Assembly (NCBI RefSeq): GCF_001558695.1
Contig: NZ_LNTU01000001.1
Location: 62,001-126,000 of the forward strand
Direction: 5' to 3'
DNA length: 64,000 nucleotides
DNA from: Paramesorhizobium deserti
GTDB taxonomy: Bacteria > Pseudomonadota > Alphaproteobacteria > Rhizobiales > Rhizobiaceae
Shown: positions 1 to 7,817 of the stretch, piece after piece
How the letters are laid out: every line of letters begins with the position of its first letter
Position numbering within the stretch: the stretch's first letter is position 1
Program-made: the position numbers and the translations under genes
The notes under the pieces: model-generated
Databases searched by the model: none
What the model was told of the DNA's origin: nothing
The model's input: only the letters and a program-made list of their open reading frames with translations

Positions 1-300
1 GTGTTCGAGCGAGGCAGCCGGGTTTCCGCGCCCCAGCGCCGGACGAGCCTGCTTCAGGAGCATCTGATCGAGCGCCTGCTTCTGCTCCTCCAGGCTGCGG
101 TTGATGCGGTCGACCTTCTCGACGGTCAGCACATCGGGACCCATGCGCTTCTCGATCTCAACCAGCCGCTCGTCATTGGCCTGCTTGAAGGCGTCGAAGG
201 CCGACATGAACTCGTCGAAGGCCTCGGCCACGTCCTGCGCATTGCCGAGCGCCTTGATCTCGACGCCCTTCTTCTCGGATGGAATAGTGTCTTCCTGCAT
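1..300 (-). CDS. GTA/HK97-type major capsid protein, N-terminal part (cut by window start)
   Basis: One hundred codons read from an ATG at 300 down to base 1, and the frame stays open at the window edge. The visible part is acidic and strongly helical, with repeated Glu/Lys/Leu/Gln (for example FDEFMSAFDAFKQAND and RSLEEQKQALDQML). This fits the scaffolding-like delta domain at the N-terminus of HK97-type capsid proteins, which the prohead protease removes. Its ATG overlaps the protease stop in a TAATG, so translation is probably coupled. The position right after the protease matches g5 of the Rhodobacter capsulatus GTA. The shell-forming fold lies outside the window, so the call rests on the N-terminal character and gene order. 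Confidence 0.8.
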   Translation of the reverse strand, partial: MQEDTIPSEKKGVEIKALGNAQDVAEAFDEFMSAFDAFKQANDERLVEIEKRMGPDVLTVEKVDRINRSLEEQKQALDQMLLKQARPALGRGNPAASLEH

Positions 301-884
301 TATCGTTCCTTCTTGTGAAATTTACCGGCGGCGGCGCGGATGCGCCTGGCCAGCGTTGCGAATTCCCTTGTTGTCGGCAGCCTCCCCCGCTTGACGTTTG
401 CGATGCGGGCGGAAGGCAGCATGGGGAAGGTGACCACCGAGATTTCCCAGAGATCGGCCTCGACGATGCGGCGGATGCCGGTCCGCGTCTCCTTGCGCGC
501 ACGCACGGTGCGAAAGCCGACGGAAAGCCCGTCAAGGGCGCCGCTGCGCATCAGCTCCAGCGCGTCGCGCGCCCGGGGCACGCCCTTGGCCAGGCGGCCT
601 TCCACATAGAGGCCACGCACATCTTCCCTGATCACGGTCCAGACGCCGATCGGCTCGTTGGCATCATGCTGCCACAGCATGCGGATGCCCGACGTGCCGC
701 GCACCTTCAGCGATTTTGCAAAAGCGCCCAGCTCGATGACGTCCCGGCCGAGATCCACCTCGCCGAAGAGGCTGGCATAGCCGGAAAAGCTGCCGTCGAT
801 TTCCACCTGTTCAAGCGCCAGCCCGGCCAGTTTCGTCTCAAGCTGCAATTTCGGCCGCAGCCTGGCCTGGTCAGCCCTCATCAC
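300..884 (-). CDS. HK97-family prohead protease (GTA g4-like)
   Basis: The 194-residue product has the features of U35 prohead proteases: an N-terminal GYASLFGEVDLGRDVIELGAF, the His-containing segment MLWQHDANEPIGVW, the Ser-containing segment GALDGLSVGF, and a later EADLWEISVVTFPM. These supply the expected His and Ser of the catalytic centre. In the family the enzyme matures the capsid by cutting the capsid N-terminal domain. The gene sits between a small membrane protein gene, which it overlaps by 14 bp, and the capsid gene, which it overlaps by one base. This is the g4 position of RcGTA-like clusters. The C-terminus is basic. The ATG at 884 is used; a second Met follows immediately. Confidence 0.9.
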   Translation of the reverse strand: MMRADQARLRPKLQLETKLAGLALEQVEIDGSFSGYASLFGEVDLGRDVIELGAFAKSLKVRGTSGIRMLWQHDANEPIGVWTVIREDVRGLYVEGRLAKGVPRARDALELMRSGALDGLSVGFRTVRARKETRTGIRRIVEADLWEISVVTFPMLPSARIANVKRGRLPTTREFATLARRIRAAAGKFHKKER

Positions 885-1245
885 GGACCTTCCTTTCCTG
901 TCGTTCTGGAATGAAATCGGGAAGCGGCGCGGCCTTCATGCGCTCGGCGAAGCGGTTGAAGATGCCGAGCGCCGACCAGGCGGCGAGGCTTGCGGCGGCC
1001 GATCCCATCAGCATCAGCTCCGCCTTGCCGAGACTGCCGTCGATGGCGAGCTCCTCGGCGATCTTCACGCCCGCCGCGCCGCCAAAGACGAGGCCGCAGA
1101 TGATGCCGACGGCGAAACGGATCGCCGCCTCCTGCTTGCCCTTGGGCAGCATATAGGCGAGCGACACGGCGGAACCGGCAACCGCGCCTGCGGCCTTCGC
1201 CAGCAACACCCACGCCGTATCGCCCATTTCCTGAAACGCGCTCAT
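871..1245 (-). CDS. small membrane protein at the GTA g3.5 position
   Basis: A product of 124 residues starts MSAFQEMGDTAW. It has alanine/glycine-rich hydrophobic stretches at about residues 9-30, 42-58 and 75-95, then a charged C-terminal tail ending RQERKVRDEG. The start at 1245 is chosen because GGAG lies 8 bases upstream. The reading frame stays open to 1347, but that extension (PWILGSSPRM) is encoded by an intergenic repeat and is an artefact. Rhizobial GTA clusters carry a comparable short gene between portal and protease, but its role is not known to me. It may be a phage-head accessory or membrane-associated protein. The end overlaps the protease start by 14 bp. Confidence 0.65.
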   Translation of the reverse strand: MSAFQEMGDTAWVLLAKAAGAVAGSAVSLAYMLPKGKQEAAIRFAVGIICGLVFGGAAGVKIAEELAIDGSLGKAELMLMGSAAASLAAWSALGIFNRFAERMKAAPLPDFIPERQERKVRDEG

Positions 1246-1311
1246 GGGGGTCTCCATTCCTAAGGATCGGATGTCGCGGGACAGCGCCCACTTGGGCATT
1301 CCCTCTATCGT

Positions 1312-1491
1312 CGTCATCCTCGGGCTTGACCCGAGGATCCACGGCAAGGGGCGGAAACGGCATTATCGTCCGCAACGGAATTACGAATGGCCAGCCCGGA
1401 TATTGATCGTACTTGCAAGCTGGAACGAGTCGATGGGCACGCAGGTAGCGCTCCTCAGCCGTGGATCCTCGGGTCAAGCCCGAGGATGACG
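1312..1491. repeat. inverted pair of 'tcatcctcgggcttgacccgagg' repeats inside the GTA cluster
   Basis: Two copies of a 34-bp sequence lie at 1312-1345 and 1458-1491 in opposite orientation, separated by 112 bp. Each copy contains its own short palindrome (cctcggg / cccgagg). Together they form a 180-bp symmetric unit filling most of the gap between the portal and the g3.5-like gene. The same core appears at 14252-14281, 14965-14993 and 26460-26484. No gene is visible within. Confidence 0.85.
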
Positions 1492-1542
1492 ATTGGATAG
1501 ATGGAGTCGCCAATATCCCGCCACAGCACCTGCCAATGGCTG

Positions 1543-2718
1543 TTAATACCCCACCGCCTGCCGCTTCTCCTCGTCGGTCAGGAATGGCGCATCGGAAATG
1601 CGCCGCCAGAGGGCGTCGCGTTCGGCCGAAAGCCCTTCGATGCGGTCGTAATCATGCTCCAGCCGGAGATCGTCGCCATAAAGCGGCCCGAGCCAGTTGC
1701 CGAGCGCCTTGGCGGTGCGCGCGATCAGCGGCAGCACGGTAAGCCGGTAGAAGGCGCGGTTGGCCTCGGCATAATTGGCGTAGGTGTTGTCGCCGGGAAT
1801 GCCGAGCAGCATCGGCGGCACGCCGAAGGCGAGCGCGATGTCGCGGCTGGCGGCATTCTTCGCCTCGATGAAATCCATGTCGCGCGGGGAAAGCCCCATC
1901 GCCTTCCAGTCGAGCCCGCCTTCCAAGAGCAGCGGACGCCCTGCCCCCGCCGCGCCGGTATAGCCATCTTCCAGCTCGGCTTTGAGCCGCGCAAACTGCT
2001 CCTCGGTCAGGTTGCCGCCGTCCTTTGGCGCATAGACCAGGGCGCCGGAGGGCCGCGCCGAATTGTCGAGCAGCGCCTTGTTCCAGGCGCCCGCCGCATT
2101 GTGGATATCGAGCGCCATCAACGCCGCTTCGAGGGGCGCGAAGCCATAGTGATCGTCAAGCGGGTGGAAGAGGCTCAAATGCAGCGCCTGCCCGCCCGCC
2201 GGCCCGTCGAGCGGCACGACGCGCTTGACCGCGCCGCAGCGATAGGTGAGCGCCTGCGGCCATCCCTCCTGATCCGTCTCGACGGTGACGCGTTCGGGGC
2301 GCAGCAGATGCAGTTCGCGCGCACCGCCCGCCGCCTCGACCCGCTCGACATAGGCATTGCCGGAGAGAAGCAGATGGCCATAGAGCATCTCGAAGAAGGC
2401 GGTGCCGTTCGTCCCCCGCCGCGGACTGGCGATGAGATCGAGCAGCGGGTGGGTCTCGTGCTCGGCCGTGCCTTCGTAGAGGAGCCACGGTACCGCGCTC
2501 GCCGCTTCCGCGATCATGCGCACCGCGCGATGGACGATCGGGTTTCGCATGAAGCCCTCGCGCGCCAGGGTCGGATAGTCCCGCGCGATCCAGGATGCGC
2601 TGCGCTCCACATGCAGGGCGACGAAGCCGGTGGTGGATTTCAGCTCGCGTGCGGGAGCATTCGCGGCGCGGCGGCGCCACGGCCAGGGGATGGGCATGGA
2701 ATGGCCTTTCTTCATCAA
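1543..2718 (-). CDS. HK97-family phage portal protein (GTA g3-like)
   Basis: The 391-residue product is a typical short portal protein. It has VHRAVRMIAEAASAVPWLLYE near residue 65, then HPLLDLIASPRRGTNG and FFEMLYGHLLLSGNAYVE, and a C-terminal half with IALAFGVPPMLLGIPGDNTYANYAEA, all hallmarks of the phage_portal family. The portal is the dodecameric ring at one capsid vertex through which DNA is packaged. The gene lies downstream of the large terminase, matching RcGTA order. The start is uncertain: ATG 2718 has a poor ribosome site, while ATG 2697 is preceded by AAGAAAGG seven bases upstream. The 72-bp gap to the terminase holds a perfect hairpin at 2736-2763. Confidence 0.93.
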   Translation of the reverse strand: MMKKGHSMPIPWPWRRRAANAPARELKSTTGFVALHVERSASWIARDYPTLAREGFMRNPIVHRAVRMIAEAASAVPWLLYEGTAEHETHPLLDLIASPRRGTNGTAFFEMLYGHLLLSGNAYVERVEAAGGARELHLLRPERVTVETDQEGWPQALTYRCGAVKRVVPLDGPAGGQALHLSLFHPLDDHYGFAPLEAALMALDIHNAAGAWNKALLDNSARPSGALVYAPKDGGNLTEEQFARLKAELEDGYTGAAGAGRPLLLEGGLDWKAMGLSPRDMDFIEAKNAASRDIALAFGVPPMLLGIPGDNTYANYAEANRAFYRLTVLPLIARTAKALGNWLGPLYGDDLRLEHDYDRIEGLSAERDALWRRISDAPFLTDEEKRQAVGY

Positions 2719-2735
2719 TTTTCTGATTTAGCGCC

Positions 2736-2763
2736 GGCGGGACAGAGGGGGCGCTGTCCCGCC
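2736..2763. repeat. hairpin, GGCGGGACAG stem
   Basis: A perfect 10-bp stem (2736-2745 and 2754-2763) encloses an 8-base loop. The stem is the same sequence that forms the outer ends of the RIME-like elements elsewhere in the window, so this is a minimal copy. It sits between the terminase and portal genes. It has no T-tract on either strand and is unlikely to be an efficient terminator. Confidence 0.8.
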
Positions 2764-2790
2764 AAGCTTGCCGTCTAAAACACCCTATTT

Positions 2791-4083
2791 CTACTCCACC
2801 CGTCTAATCCTCGGCATCCTCTCCCTCCCCAGCATCAGCTCGTTCAGCGCCCAGACCAGCGCGTCGAGCCGGTCGGGCGAGCGGCCGGAGGAGAGGCCGG
2901 CGGGGGCGAAATCGCACATCTCGTCTTCGAGCGCCGGAAAGCGCCCGGCGTGGCGGATGCGGCCCTGCTCGTAGAGGGCTGCGACCGGCTCGGCGCGAAG
3001 CCATTTGCCGCGCATCGCCCTGACGGAACGGACGGGCACGCCATGGTCTTCGGCTGATATCACCGCCTTGACCATGTCGCCGCCCTGGTTGACCTCGGCG
3101 ATGATCATGTCCGCCTCGAGGCGGTGATAGAGCGCGATCGCCGCCCTCGCCCATTGATAGGGCTTGACGCGCGGCAGGCTTTCATCGGCCAGAACCCAGC
3201 CGAAGCCGTCATGGTCGATGCCGGCGGCGACGATGCCGCAGGCGTCGGAATTCCTGCCAGCGCTCGCCGGCGGGTCGACGGCGACGACGATGCGCTTCAA
3301 CGGCGGCACCGCCTTGCAGACGAGGCTCTCGATCAGCGCGCGCGACCAGAGCGCATCGGCGCGATCCTCGATCAGCTCGCCGTCGAGTTCCTGCCGCCCG
3401 AGACGCGAGCCGGCATAGCGGCTCTCGATCATCTCGACGAAACCGGGCGCGAGGTGACCGGCATTCTCCGCCGTGCGCATTCGCGTCACCGGCATCGAAT
3501 TATCCGCAAGGAGCGCCCGCAGCAGAACGGTGGGGCGCGGCGTGGTGGTGACGATCTGGCGCGGAGCATGGCCGAGCCTCAGGCCGAATTGCAGCATGTC
3601 CCAGGTCTCCTGCGGGTGCTTCCATTTGGCGAGCTCGTCGCACCAGGCGGCATCGAATTGCGGCCCGCGCAGGCTGTCGGGATCCTCGGAGGAGAAGAAC
3701 GACGCCACCGCGCCATTGTCCCAGACGAGCCGCCGCCGCGTCGCCTCCAGCCGGGGACGCTCACGGCGCGAGACGGAGAGGATGCCGGACGGGCCCTCCA
3801 CCATCACCTCGCGCACGTCGGCGAGCGTCTCGCCGACCAAAGCGATATGACCGCATTTTTCACGGGCAATCGTCGGCAGCCCCAGGGCCATGCCGATGAC
3901 CCATTCCGCGCCGGTGCGGGTCTTGCCCGAGCCGCGCCCACCCATCAGAACCCAGGTGCGCCATGGCATCAGCGGCGGCTGCTGGGCGTCACGCCCCTCG
4001 CAGAACCACTCCCTCGTCAGCGCCAGCGCCGTCTCCCCGCTCAAACCGGCGTCGAATGATTTCGTCTGCCCGGAGATTTGCAA
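2791..4083 (-). CDS. large terminase subunit, DNA-packaging ATPase/nuclease (GTA g2-like)
   Basis: The 430-residue product has a Walker A motif GGRGSGKT at residues 48-55 and a Walker B-like FDAAWCDE near 143-150, followed by LAKWKHPQETWD as in phage/GTA terminases. The C-terminal half has acidic nuclease-like segments (VVAVDPPAS and MIIAEVNQGGD). The protein would pump DNA into proheads and cut it at headful length. The first ATG (4083) lies 95 bp inside the upstream small-terminase gene, an unusually long overlap. No ATG closer to the Walker motif gives a complete N-terminal domain, so this start is kept. Gene order g1-g2-g3 is intact. Confidence 0.93.
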   Translation of the reverse strand: MQISGQTKSFDAGLSGETALALTREWFCEGRDAQQPPLMPWRTWVLMGGRGSGKTRTGAEWVIGMALGLPTIAREKCGHIALVGETLADVREVMVEGPSGILSVSRRERPRLEATRRRLVWDNGAVASFFSSEDPDSLRGPQFDAAWCDELAKWKHPQETWDMLQFGLRLGHAPRQIVTTTPRPTVLLRALLADNSMPVTRMRTAENAGHLAPGFVEMIESRYAGSRLGRQELDGELIEDRADALWSRALIESLVCKAVPPLKRIVVAVDPPASAGRNSDACGIVAAGIDHDGFGWVLADESLPRVKPYQWARAAIALYHRLEADMIIAEVNQGGDMVKAVISAEDHGVPVRSVRAMRGKWLRAEPVAALYEQGRIRHAGRFPALEDEMCDFAPAGLSSGRSPDRLDALVWALNELMLGRERMPRIRRVE

Positions 4084-4501
4084 GTTCGTCGATCCTTCTG
4101 TCGATGCGCGCCAGCGCCTCGCTGATTTCCTCCGGCGTGACCGCCACCCCGGCGGCTTCCGCGAAGGGACGCCTCGCCTTCTCCGGCGTCAGCTCGATCA
4201 GCGTCTTCAGCGCCCGCGCCAGCGATACCAGCGCATCGACCGCCGCCTTGTCCGGCACCCGACCTCCTTCCGTCAGGCGCACCAGCTCGCCGCGGATATT
4301 CGCCAATATCTCTTCGATGTCGGGAAGCTGGCCCGCACTTTCGTCAGCGTCGGGATCGAGGCCTGACTGGCGCAGGCGGCGGAGATAGGTTTTCTCCTCG
4401 ATGTTCAGGAGAAAGGCGATATCCGCATGCGGCACGCCATATCTGCGCGTGACACGATAGCCCGCGCGGGCGCGGCCGCCAGGATTAGCTGGTGCTGTCA
4501 T
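3989..4501 (-). CDS. small terminase-like DNA-binding protein (GTA g1-like)
   Basis: The 170-residue product begins MTAPANPGGRARAGYRVTRRYGVPHADIAFLL. The early segment VPHADIAFLLNIEEKTYLRRLR resembles a helix-turn-helix, and the rest is helical and highly charged. It is the first gene of the cluster and overlaps the large terminase by 95 bp. In RcGTA the g1 product is the small terminase that works with g2. Sequence divergence of small terminases is high, so the call rests on position, size and the HTH-like segment. Any cluster promoter should lie in the 400-bp gap upstream. Confidence 0.7.
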   Translation of the reverse strand: MTAPANPGGRARAGYRVTRRYGVPHADIAFLLNIEEKTYLRRLRQSGLDPDADESAGQLPDIEEILANIRGELVRLTEGGRVPDKAAVDALVSLARALKTLIELTPEKARRPFAEAAGVAVTPEEISEALARIDRRIDELANLRADEIIRRRFERGDGAGADEGVVLRGA

Positions 4502-4909
4502 GGTGATTTCCCGCCGTCATCCCTGAGCTTGTCCAAAGGATCTGCCATGGACGACGAAATAGCGCTTTGCGCTCCACCGTCGCAGATTCTCGGAGCACAA
4601 GCCCGAGAATGACGAGGAGGTCTGGATACAATTTTGTGACGATAGCTGAACCCTAGCAAAGCACCGTCACGGCGTCAAGGATTATTTTCCTATATTTGTT
4701 ATTTTTTGATTTAGGGATTGAAAACTATCGCCCTCAAAATAGTTACCATGTTCCTTCATCGTGCTTGCCGTTTTGGTTCAAATGCGACACAATTCAGGCG
4801 TGGCGGTGTGGCTCATCGGCGCGTTTAACGCGATGTCGCCCACACGGATGGAGCGAAAGGCGGCATTGAGGCGTTCATCAGAAAACGACACTCGCCGAAA
4901 CCAGAATTC
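4502..4909. other. divergent intergenic region between GTA cluster and class A PBP gene
   Basis: This gap of about 400 bp separates two divergent genes. The part near the GTA cluster (4515-4615) carries degenerate copies of the tcatccctgagcttgtc/caagcccgagaatgacg repeat, including an ATTCTCGG...CCGAGAAT stem at 4586-4610. The middle (about 4670-4760) is strikingly AT-rich for this genome and is the likely place for promoters of both directions. An open frame at 4761-4979 is not convincing as a gene. No consensus promoter can be assigned with confidence. Confidence 0.5.
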
Positions 4910-7081
4910 ATGCGCAATTCCAGGGAAAAGCAGCAAAAACCGCCCGCGCCGCGCAAGCCGTTCCGCAGCCCGCGGCTGATCGGCATCGACGCCTTTGTCG
5001 ACAGCGCGCTCTACAATCTGCGGTTCGCGCTCGCCGAATTCTGGGAGAACACGACGATCTTCTTCCGCCGGTTCCGCGTGCGCGGGTTCCGCCGGCTGGT
5101 GGTGGAGCTCGCCGACGAATGTTTCACGCTGGGCGTCGGCGGCTCGGTGCTGCTTCTGGCGCTGGCGCTGCCCGCCTTTGAGGAGACGCGCAAGGACTGG
5201 CGCGCGCAGGACGATTTCGCCGTCACCTTCCTCGACCGCTACGGCAACGAGATCGGCCAGCGCGGCATCATCCATCGCGACGCGGTGCCGATCGACGAAT
5301 TGCCCGACCATGTCATCAAGGCGGTGCTCGGCACGGAGGACCGTCGTTTCTTCGACCATTTCGGCATCGATTTCCTGGGCCTCACCCGCGCCATGACGGA
5401 GAATGTGCGCGCCAATACCGTCGTCCAGGGCGGCTCGACGATCACGCAGCAGCTCGCCAAGAACCTGTTCCTCTCCAACGAGCGCACCATCGAGCGCAAG
5501 ATCAAGGAGGCCTTCCTGGCGCTGTGGCTGGAAGTCAATATGAGCAAGAAGCAGATCCTGCAGCTCTATCTCGACCGCGCCTATATGGGCGGCGGTACTT
5601 TCGGCATCGCGGCGGCGTCGGAATTCTATTTCGGCAAGAGCGTCAAGGAGGTGTCGCTGGCGGAAGCCGCGATGCTGGCGGGGCTGTTCAAGGCGCCGGC
5701 CAAGTTCGCGCCGCATGTCAATCTGCCGGCCGCCCGTGCCCGCGCCAATGTGGTTCTCTCCAACATGGTCCAGAGCGGGCTGATGACCGAGGGGCAGGTC
5801 GTCGTCGCCAGGCGCAACCCGGCCAATGTCGTCGACCGGGGCAAGGACGAAAGCCCGGATTATTTCCTGGATTGGGCGTTCGACGAGGTAAAAAGGATAG
5901 CGGCCGACCAGCCGCAGCACTCGCTGCTGGTGCGCACGACGCTCGACCGCAATCTCCAGAAGGCCGCCGAGGAAGCGATCGAGTTTCATCTGCGGCAGTA
6001 CGGCAAGGAATATCAGGTGACCCAGGCGGCGGCCGTCGTCTTCGACAATGACGGAGCGGTGCGCGCCATTGTCGGCGGGCGCGACTACGGCGAGAGCCAG
6101 TTCAACCGCGCCACCAAGGCGCAGCGCCAGGCGGGATCGTCCTTCAAGCCTTATGTCTATGCCGCCGCCATGGAAAAAGGCATGACGCCGAAAAGCGTCG
6201 TCTCGGACGGGCCGATCAGCTGGGGCAACTGGTCGCCGCGCAATTACGGGCGCTCTTACGCCGGCAGGGTGGATCTGACGACGGCGCTGGTCAAATCGCT
6301 CAACACGGTTCCGGTGCGGCTTGCCCGGGATTATCTGACGACGGCACCCATCGTCGCCCTGACCAAGGCGATGGGCATCGAATCGCCCATCTCCTCGCAC
6401 AAGACGACGGTGCTCGGCACATCCGGCATGACGGTGATGGACCAGGCGGTCGGCTACAACGTCTTCGCCAATGGCGGCTTTGCCGGCACGCGCCACGCCT
6501 TCACGCAGATCATGAACCAGCGCGGTGACGTGCTCTGGGACTGGGCGCGCGATGGCGGGGAGCCGCGCCGCGTGCTCTCCGAAAAGGCGGCGAGCGAGAT
6601 GAACCAGATGCTGGTGCAGGTGCCGGAATGGGGCACCGGCCGGCGCGCCAGCCTGCCGATGACGCGCGTGGCCGGCAAGACCGGCACCACGCAGAGCTAT
6701 CGCGACGCATGGTTCGTCGGCTTCACCGGCAACTACACCGCCGCGGTCTGGTACGGCAATGACAGCTTCGCGCCGACGAAGAACCTGACCGGCGGCATCC
6801 TGCCCGCCATGACATGGCAGCGGATGATGAACTACGCCCACCAGAATATCGAGCTCAAGCCGATACCCGGCATCGACAAGTCCTTCCCCGATCCGGCAAA
6901 GGTCGCCTCAGTCAAGGGCGTGAAGGGCAAGGCAGCGCCGGAGGAAGACCAAAGCCCCGTCGAGCGGCCGCGCATCCTTTCCAGCGCGACGACGAAGGCG
7001 CTGAAGGAACTGAACGCGCTCTTCAAGAAAGCGCCACCGCTGACCGCCCCGACGGTGCGCACCAGGCTTTCAGCGCTTTGA
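4910..7081 (+). CDS. class A penicillin-binding protein (PBP1A family: glycosyltransferase/transpeptidase)
   Basis: This 723-residue bifunctional peptidoglycan synthase has a membrane anchor at about residues 72-90 (LGVGGSVLLLALALPAF). The GT51 domain has the catalytic Glu in TEDRRFFDHFG (E143) and QGGSTITQQLAKNLFL at about 173-188. The transpeptidase domain shows all three penicillin-binding motifs: SSFK with the active Ser at about 410, SLN at 463-465, and KTGTT at 590-594. The glycosyltransferase polymerises lipid II and the transpeptidase cross-links stem peptides in the periplasm. The N-terminal 70 residues are basic and cytoplasmic. The gene stands alone and no strong ribosome site precedes ATG 4910. 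A GC-rich hairpin follows at 7119-7149. Confidence 0.95.
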   Translation: MRNSREKQQKPPAPRKPFRSPRLIGIDAFVDSALYNLRFALAEFWENTTIFFRRFRVRGFRRLVVELADECFTLGVGGSVLLLALALPAFEETRKDWRAQDDFAVTFLDRYGNEIGQRGIIHRDAVPIDELPDHVIKAVLGTEDRRFFDHFGIDFLGLTRAMTENVRANTVVQGGSTITQQLAKNLFLSNERTIERKIKEAFLALWLEVNMSKKQILQLYLDRAYMGGGTFGIAAASEFYFGKSVKEVSLAEAAMLAGLFKAPAKFAPHVNLPAARARANVVLSNMVQSGLMTEGQVVVARRNPANVVDRGKDESPDYFLDWAFDEVKRIAADQPQHSLLVRTTLDRNLQKAAEEAIEFHLRQYGKEYQVTQAAAVVFDNDGAVRAIVGGRDYGESQFNRATKAQRQAGSSFKPYVYAAAMEKGMTPKSVVSDGPISWGNWSPRNYGRSYAGRVDLTTALVKSLNTVPVRLARDYLTTAPIVALTKAMGIESPISSHKTTVLGTSGMTVMDQAVGYNVFANGGFAGTRHAFTQIMNQRGDVLWDWARDGGEPRRVLSEKAASEMNQMLVQVPEWGTGRRASLPMTRVAGKTGTTQSYRDAWFVGFTGNYTAAVWYGNDSFAPTKNLTGGILPAMTWQRMMNYAHQNIELKPIPGIDKSFPDPAKVASVKGVKGKAAPEEDQSPVERPRILSSATTKALKELNALFKKAPPLTAPTVRTRLSAL

Positions 7082-7118
7082 ATGATTAGTTTCGATTGGA
7101 AACGCTGACACTGTCATA

Positions 7119-7149
7119 CCCCCCTCTGGCCGGCAGGCCAGAGGGGGGG
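7119..7149. repeat. 13-bp stem, 4-base loop hairpin after the PBP gene
   Basis: The arms CCCCCCTCTGGCC (7119-7131) and GGCCAGAGGGGGG (7136-7148) pair perfectly around GGCA. The stem matches the inner stem of the RIME-like elements and the copy at 9636-9669. It lacks a downstream T-run, so if it ends transcription it does so without a canonical intrinsic terminator. Two near-identical gataaacc(c)t words follow at 7151 and 7171. Confidence 0.75.
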
Positions 7150-7223
7150 TGATAAACCTATGCGCCGGTTGATAAACCCTGCAGAATAGCTCAAATGCTT
7201 TCACCAACATATGATCCGCTCCC

Positions 7224-7817
7224 ATGCTTCGAACCATTCTCCTCACGCTCCTAGTCCTCATCATCGCCGTCGGCGGCGGTGCGGGCAGCGTGCAATATGC
7301 GCTCGACCGCTTCGAGGGCTTCGGCGTGCTGGAAGTGGGGCAATGGAGCGCCTACCCCGCGGCGGGCACGCCGGATTCCGACCCCTACGCCAAGGCGCGC
7401 GGCGCCAGAAACGGGACGCTGGCCCTCGGAGCGGCCGAGGGCCTCATCTTTCATGCCAGCCGCGACGCGCAGGGCCGCCTCCTCGACCGCAACTGCACCT
7501 ATCGCATCACCGGGGCGACGCCGCCCGCCCGCTTCTGGACGCTCTACGCCGCCGACCGGTCGCTGCAGCCGCTGTCCCCCGAGACGGGCATGCTGCCGGC
7601 GCTCCATTCGCGGGAGATCCTGCGCGGCGAGAATGGAAGCTTCACCGTCATTGTCTCGCCGAAGGCGCAGCCCGGCAACTGGCTGCCGGTTAACGGCTCG
7701 GGATTTTTCGTTCTCGTCATGACCTTCTACGACACACCGGTTGCCAGCTCCTCCGGCTTTTCCGATCTCGTCATGCCCAGGACAACCCTCGTGGAAGAGG
7801 CCGGCTGCCGTGGGTAG
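7224..7817 (+). CDS. DUF1214-domain membrane-anchored protein
   Basis: The 197-residue product has an N-terminal membrane segment (about residues 4-24, TILLTLLVLIIAVGGGAGSV), then a soluble part with YRITGATPPARFWTLYAADRSLQPL and GNWLPVNGSGFFVLVMTFYDTP. These are typical of DUF1214 proteins. In many proteobacteria DUF1254 and DUF1214 are two parts of one exported protein; here they are separate overlapping genes. The next gene starts at GTG 7810, giving an 8-bp overlap and probable coupling. The biochemical function of the family is not established. No clear ribosome site is seen before ATG 7224. Confidence 0.85.
   Translation: MLRTILLTLLVLIIAVGGGAGSVQYALDRFEGFGVLEVGQWSAYPAAGTPDSDPYAKARGARNGTLALGAAEGLIFHASRDAQGRLLDRNCTYRITGATPPARFWTLYAADRSLQPLSPETGMLPALHSREILRGENGSFTVIVSPKAQPGNWLPVNGSGFFVLVMTFYDTPVASSSGFSDLVMPRTTLVEEAGCRG

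Noticed and set aside
1246-1347. N-terminal extension of the g3.5-like gene (PWILGSSPRM)
   Set aside because: It is encoded by the dispersed repeat at 1312-1345, and the downstream ATG at 1245 has a good ribosome site.
1501-2778. A 425-codon plus-strand frame across the portal gene
   Set aside because: It is a shadow of the portal gene in a high-GC region, with no domain or ribosome site.
1-4501. Ordinary active prophage
   Set aside because: Only head genes in RcGTA order are seen, with no integrase, repressor, lysis or att signature on the visible side, so a GTA is favoured.
4761-4979. A 72-codon frame between the GTA cluster and the PBP gene
   Set aside because: It overlaps the PBP start, has no ribosome site and has a composition unlike a gene.
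4778-6841. A 687-codon open frame on the minus strand
   Set aside because: It lies entirely antisense to the class A PBP gene, whose motifs are complete. The translation is His/Arg-rich low-complexity sequence typical of the opposite strand of high-GC genes.
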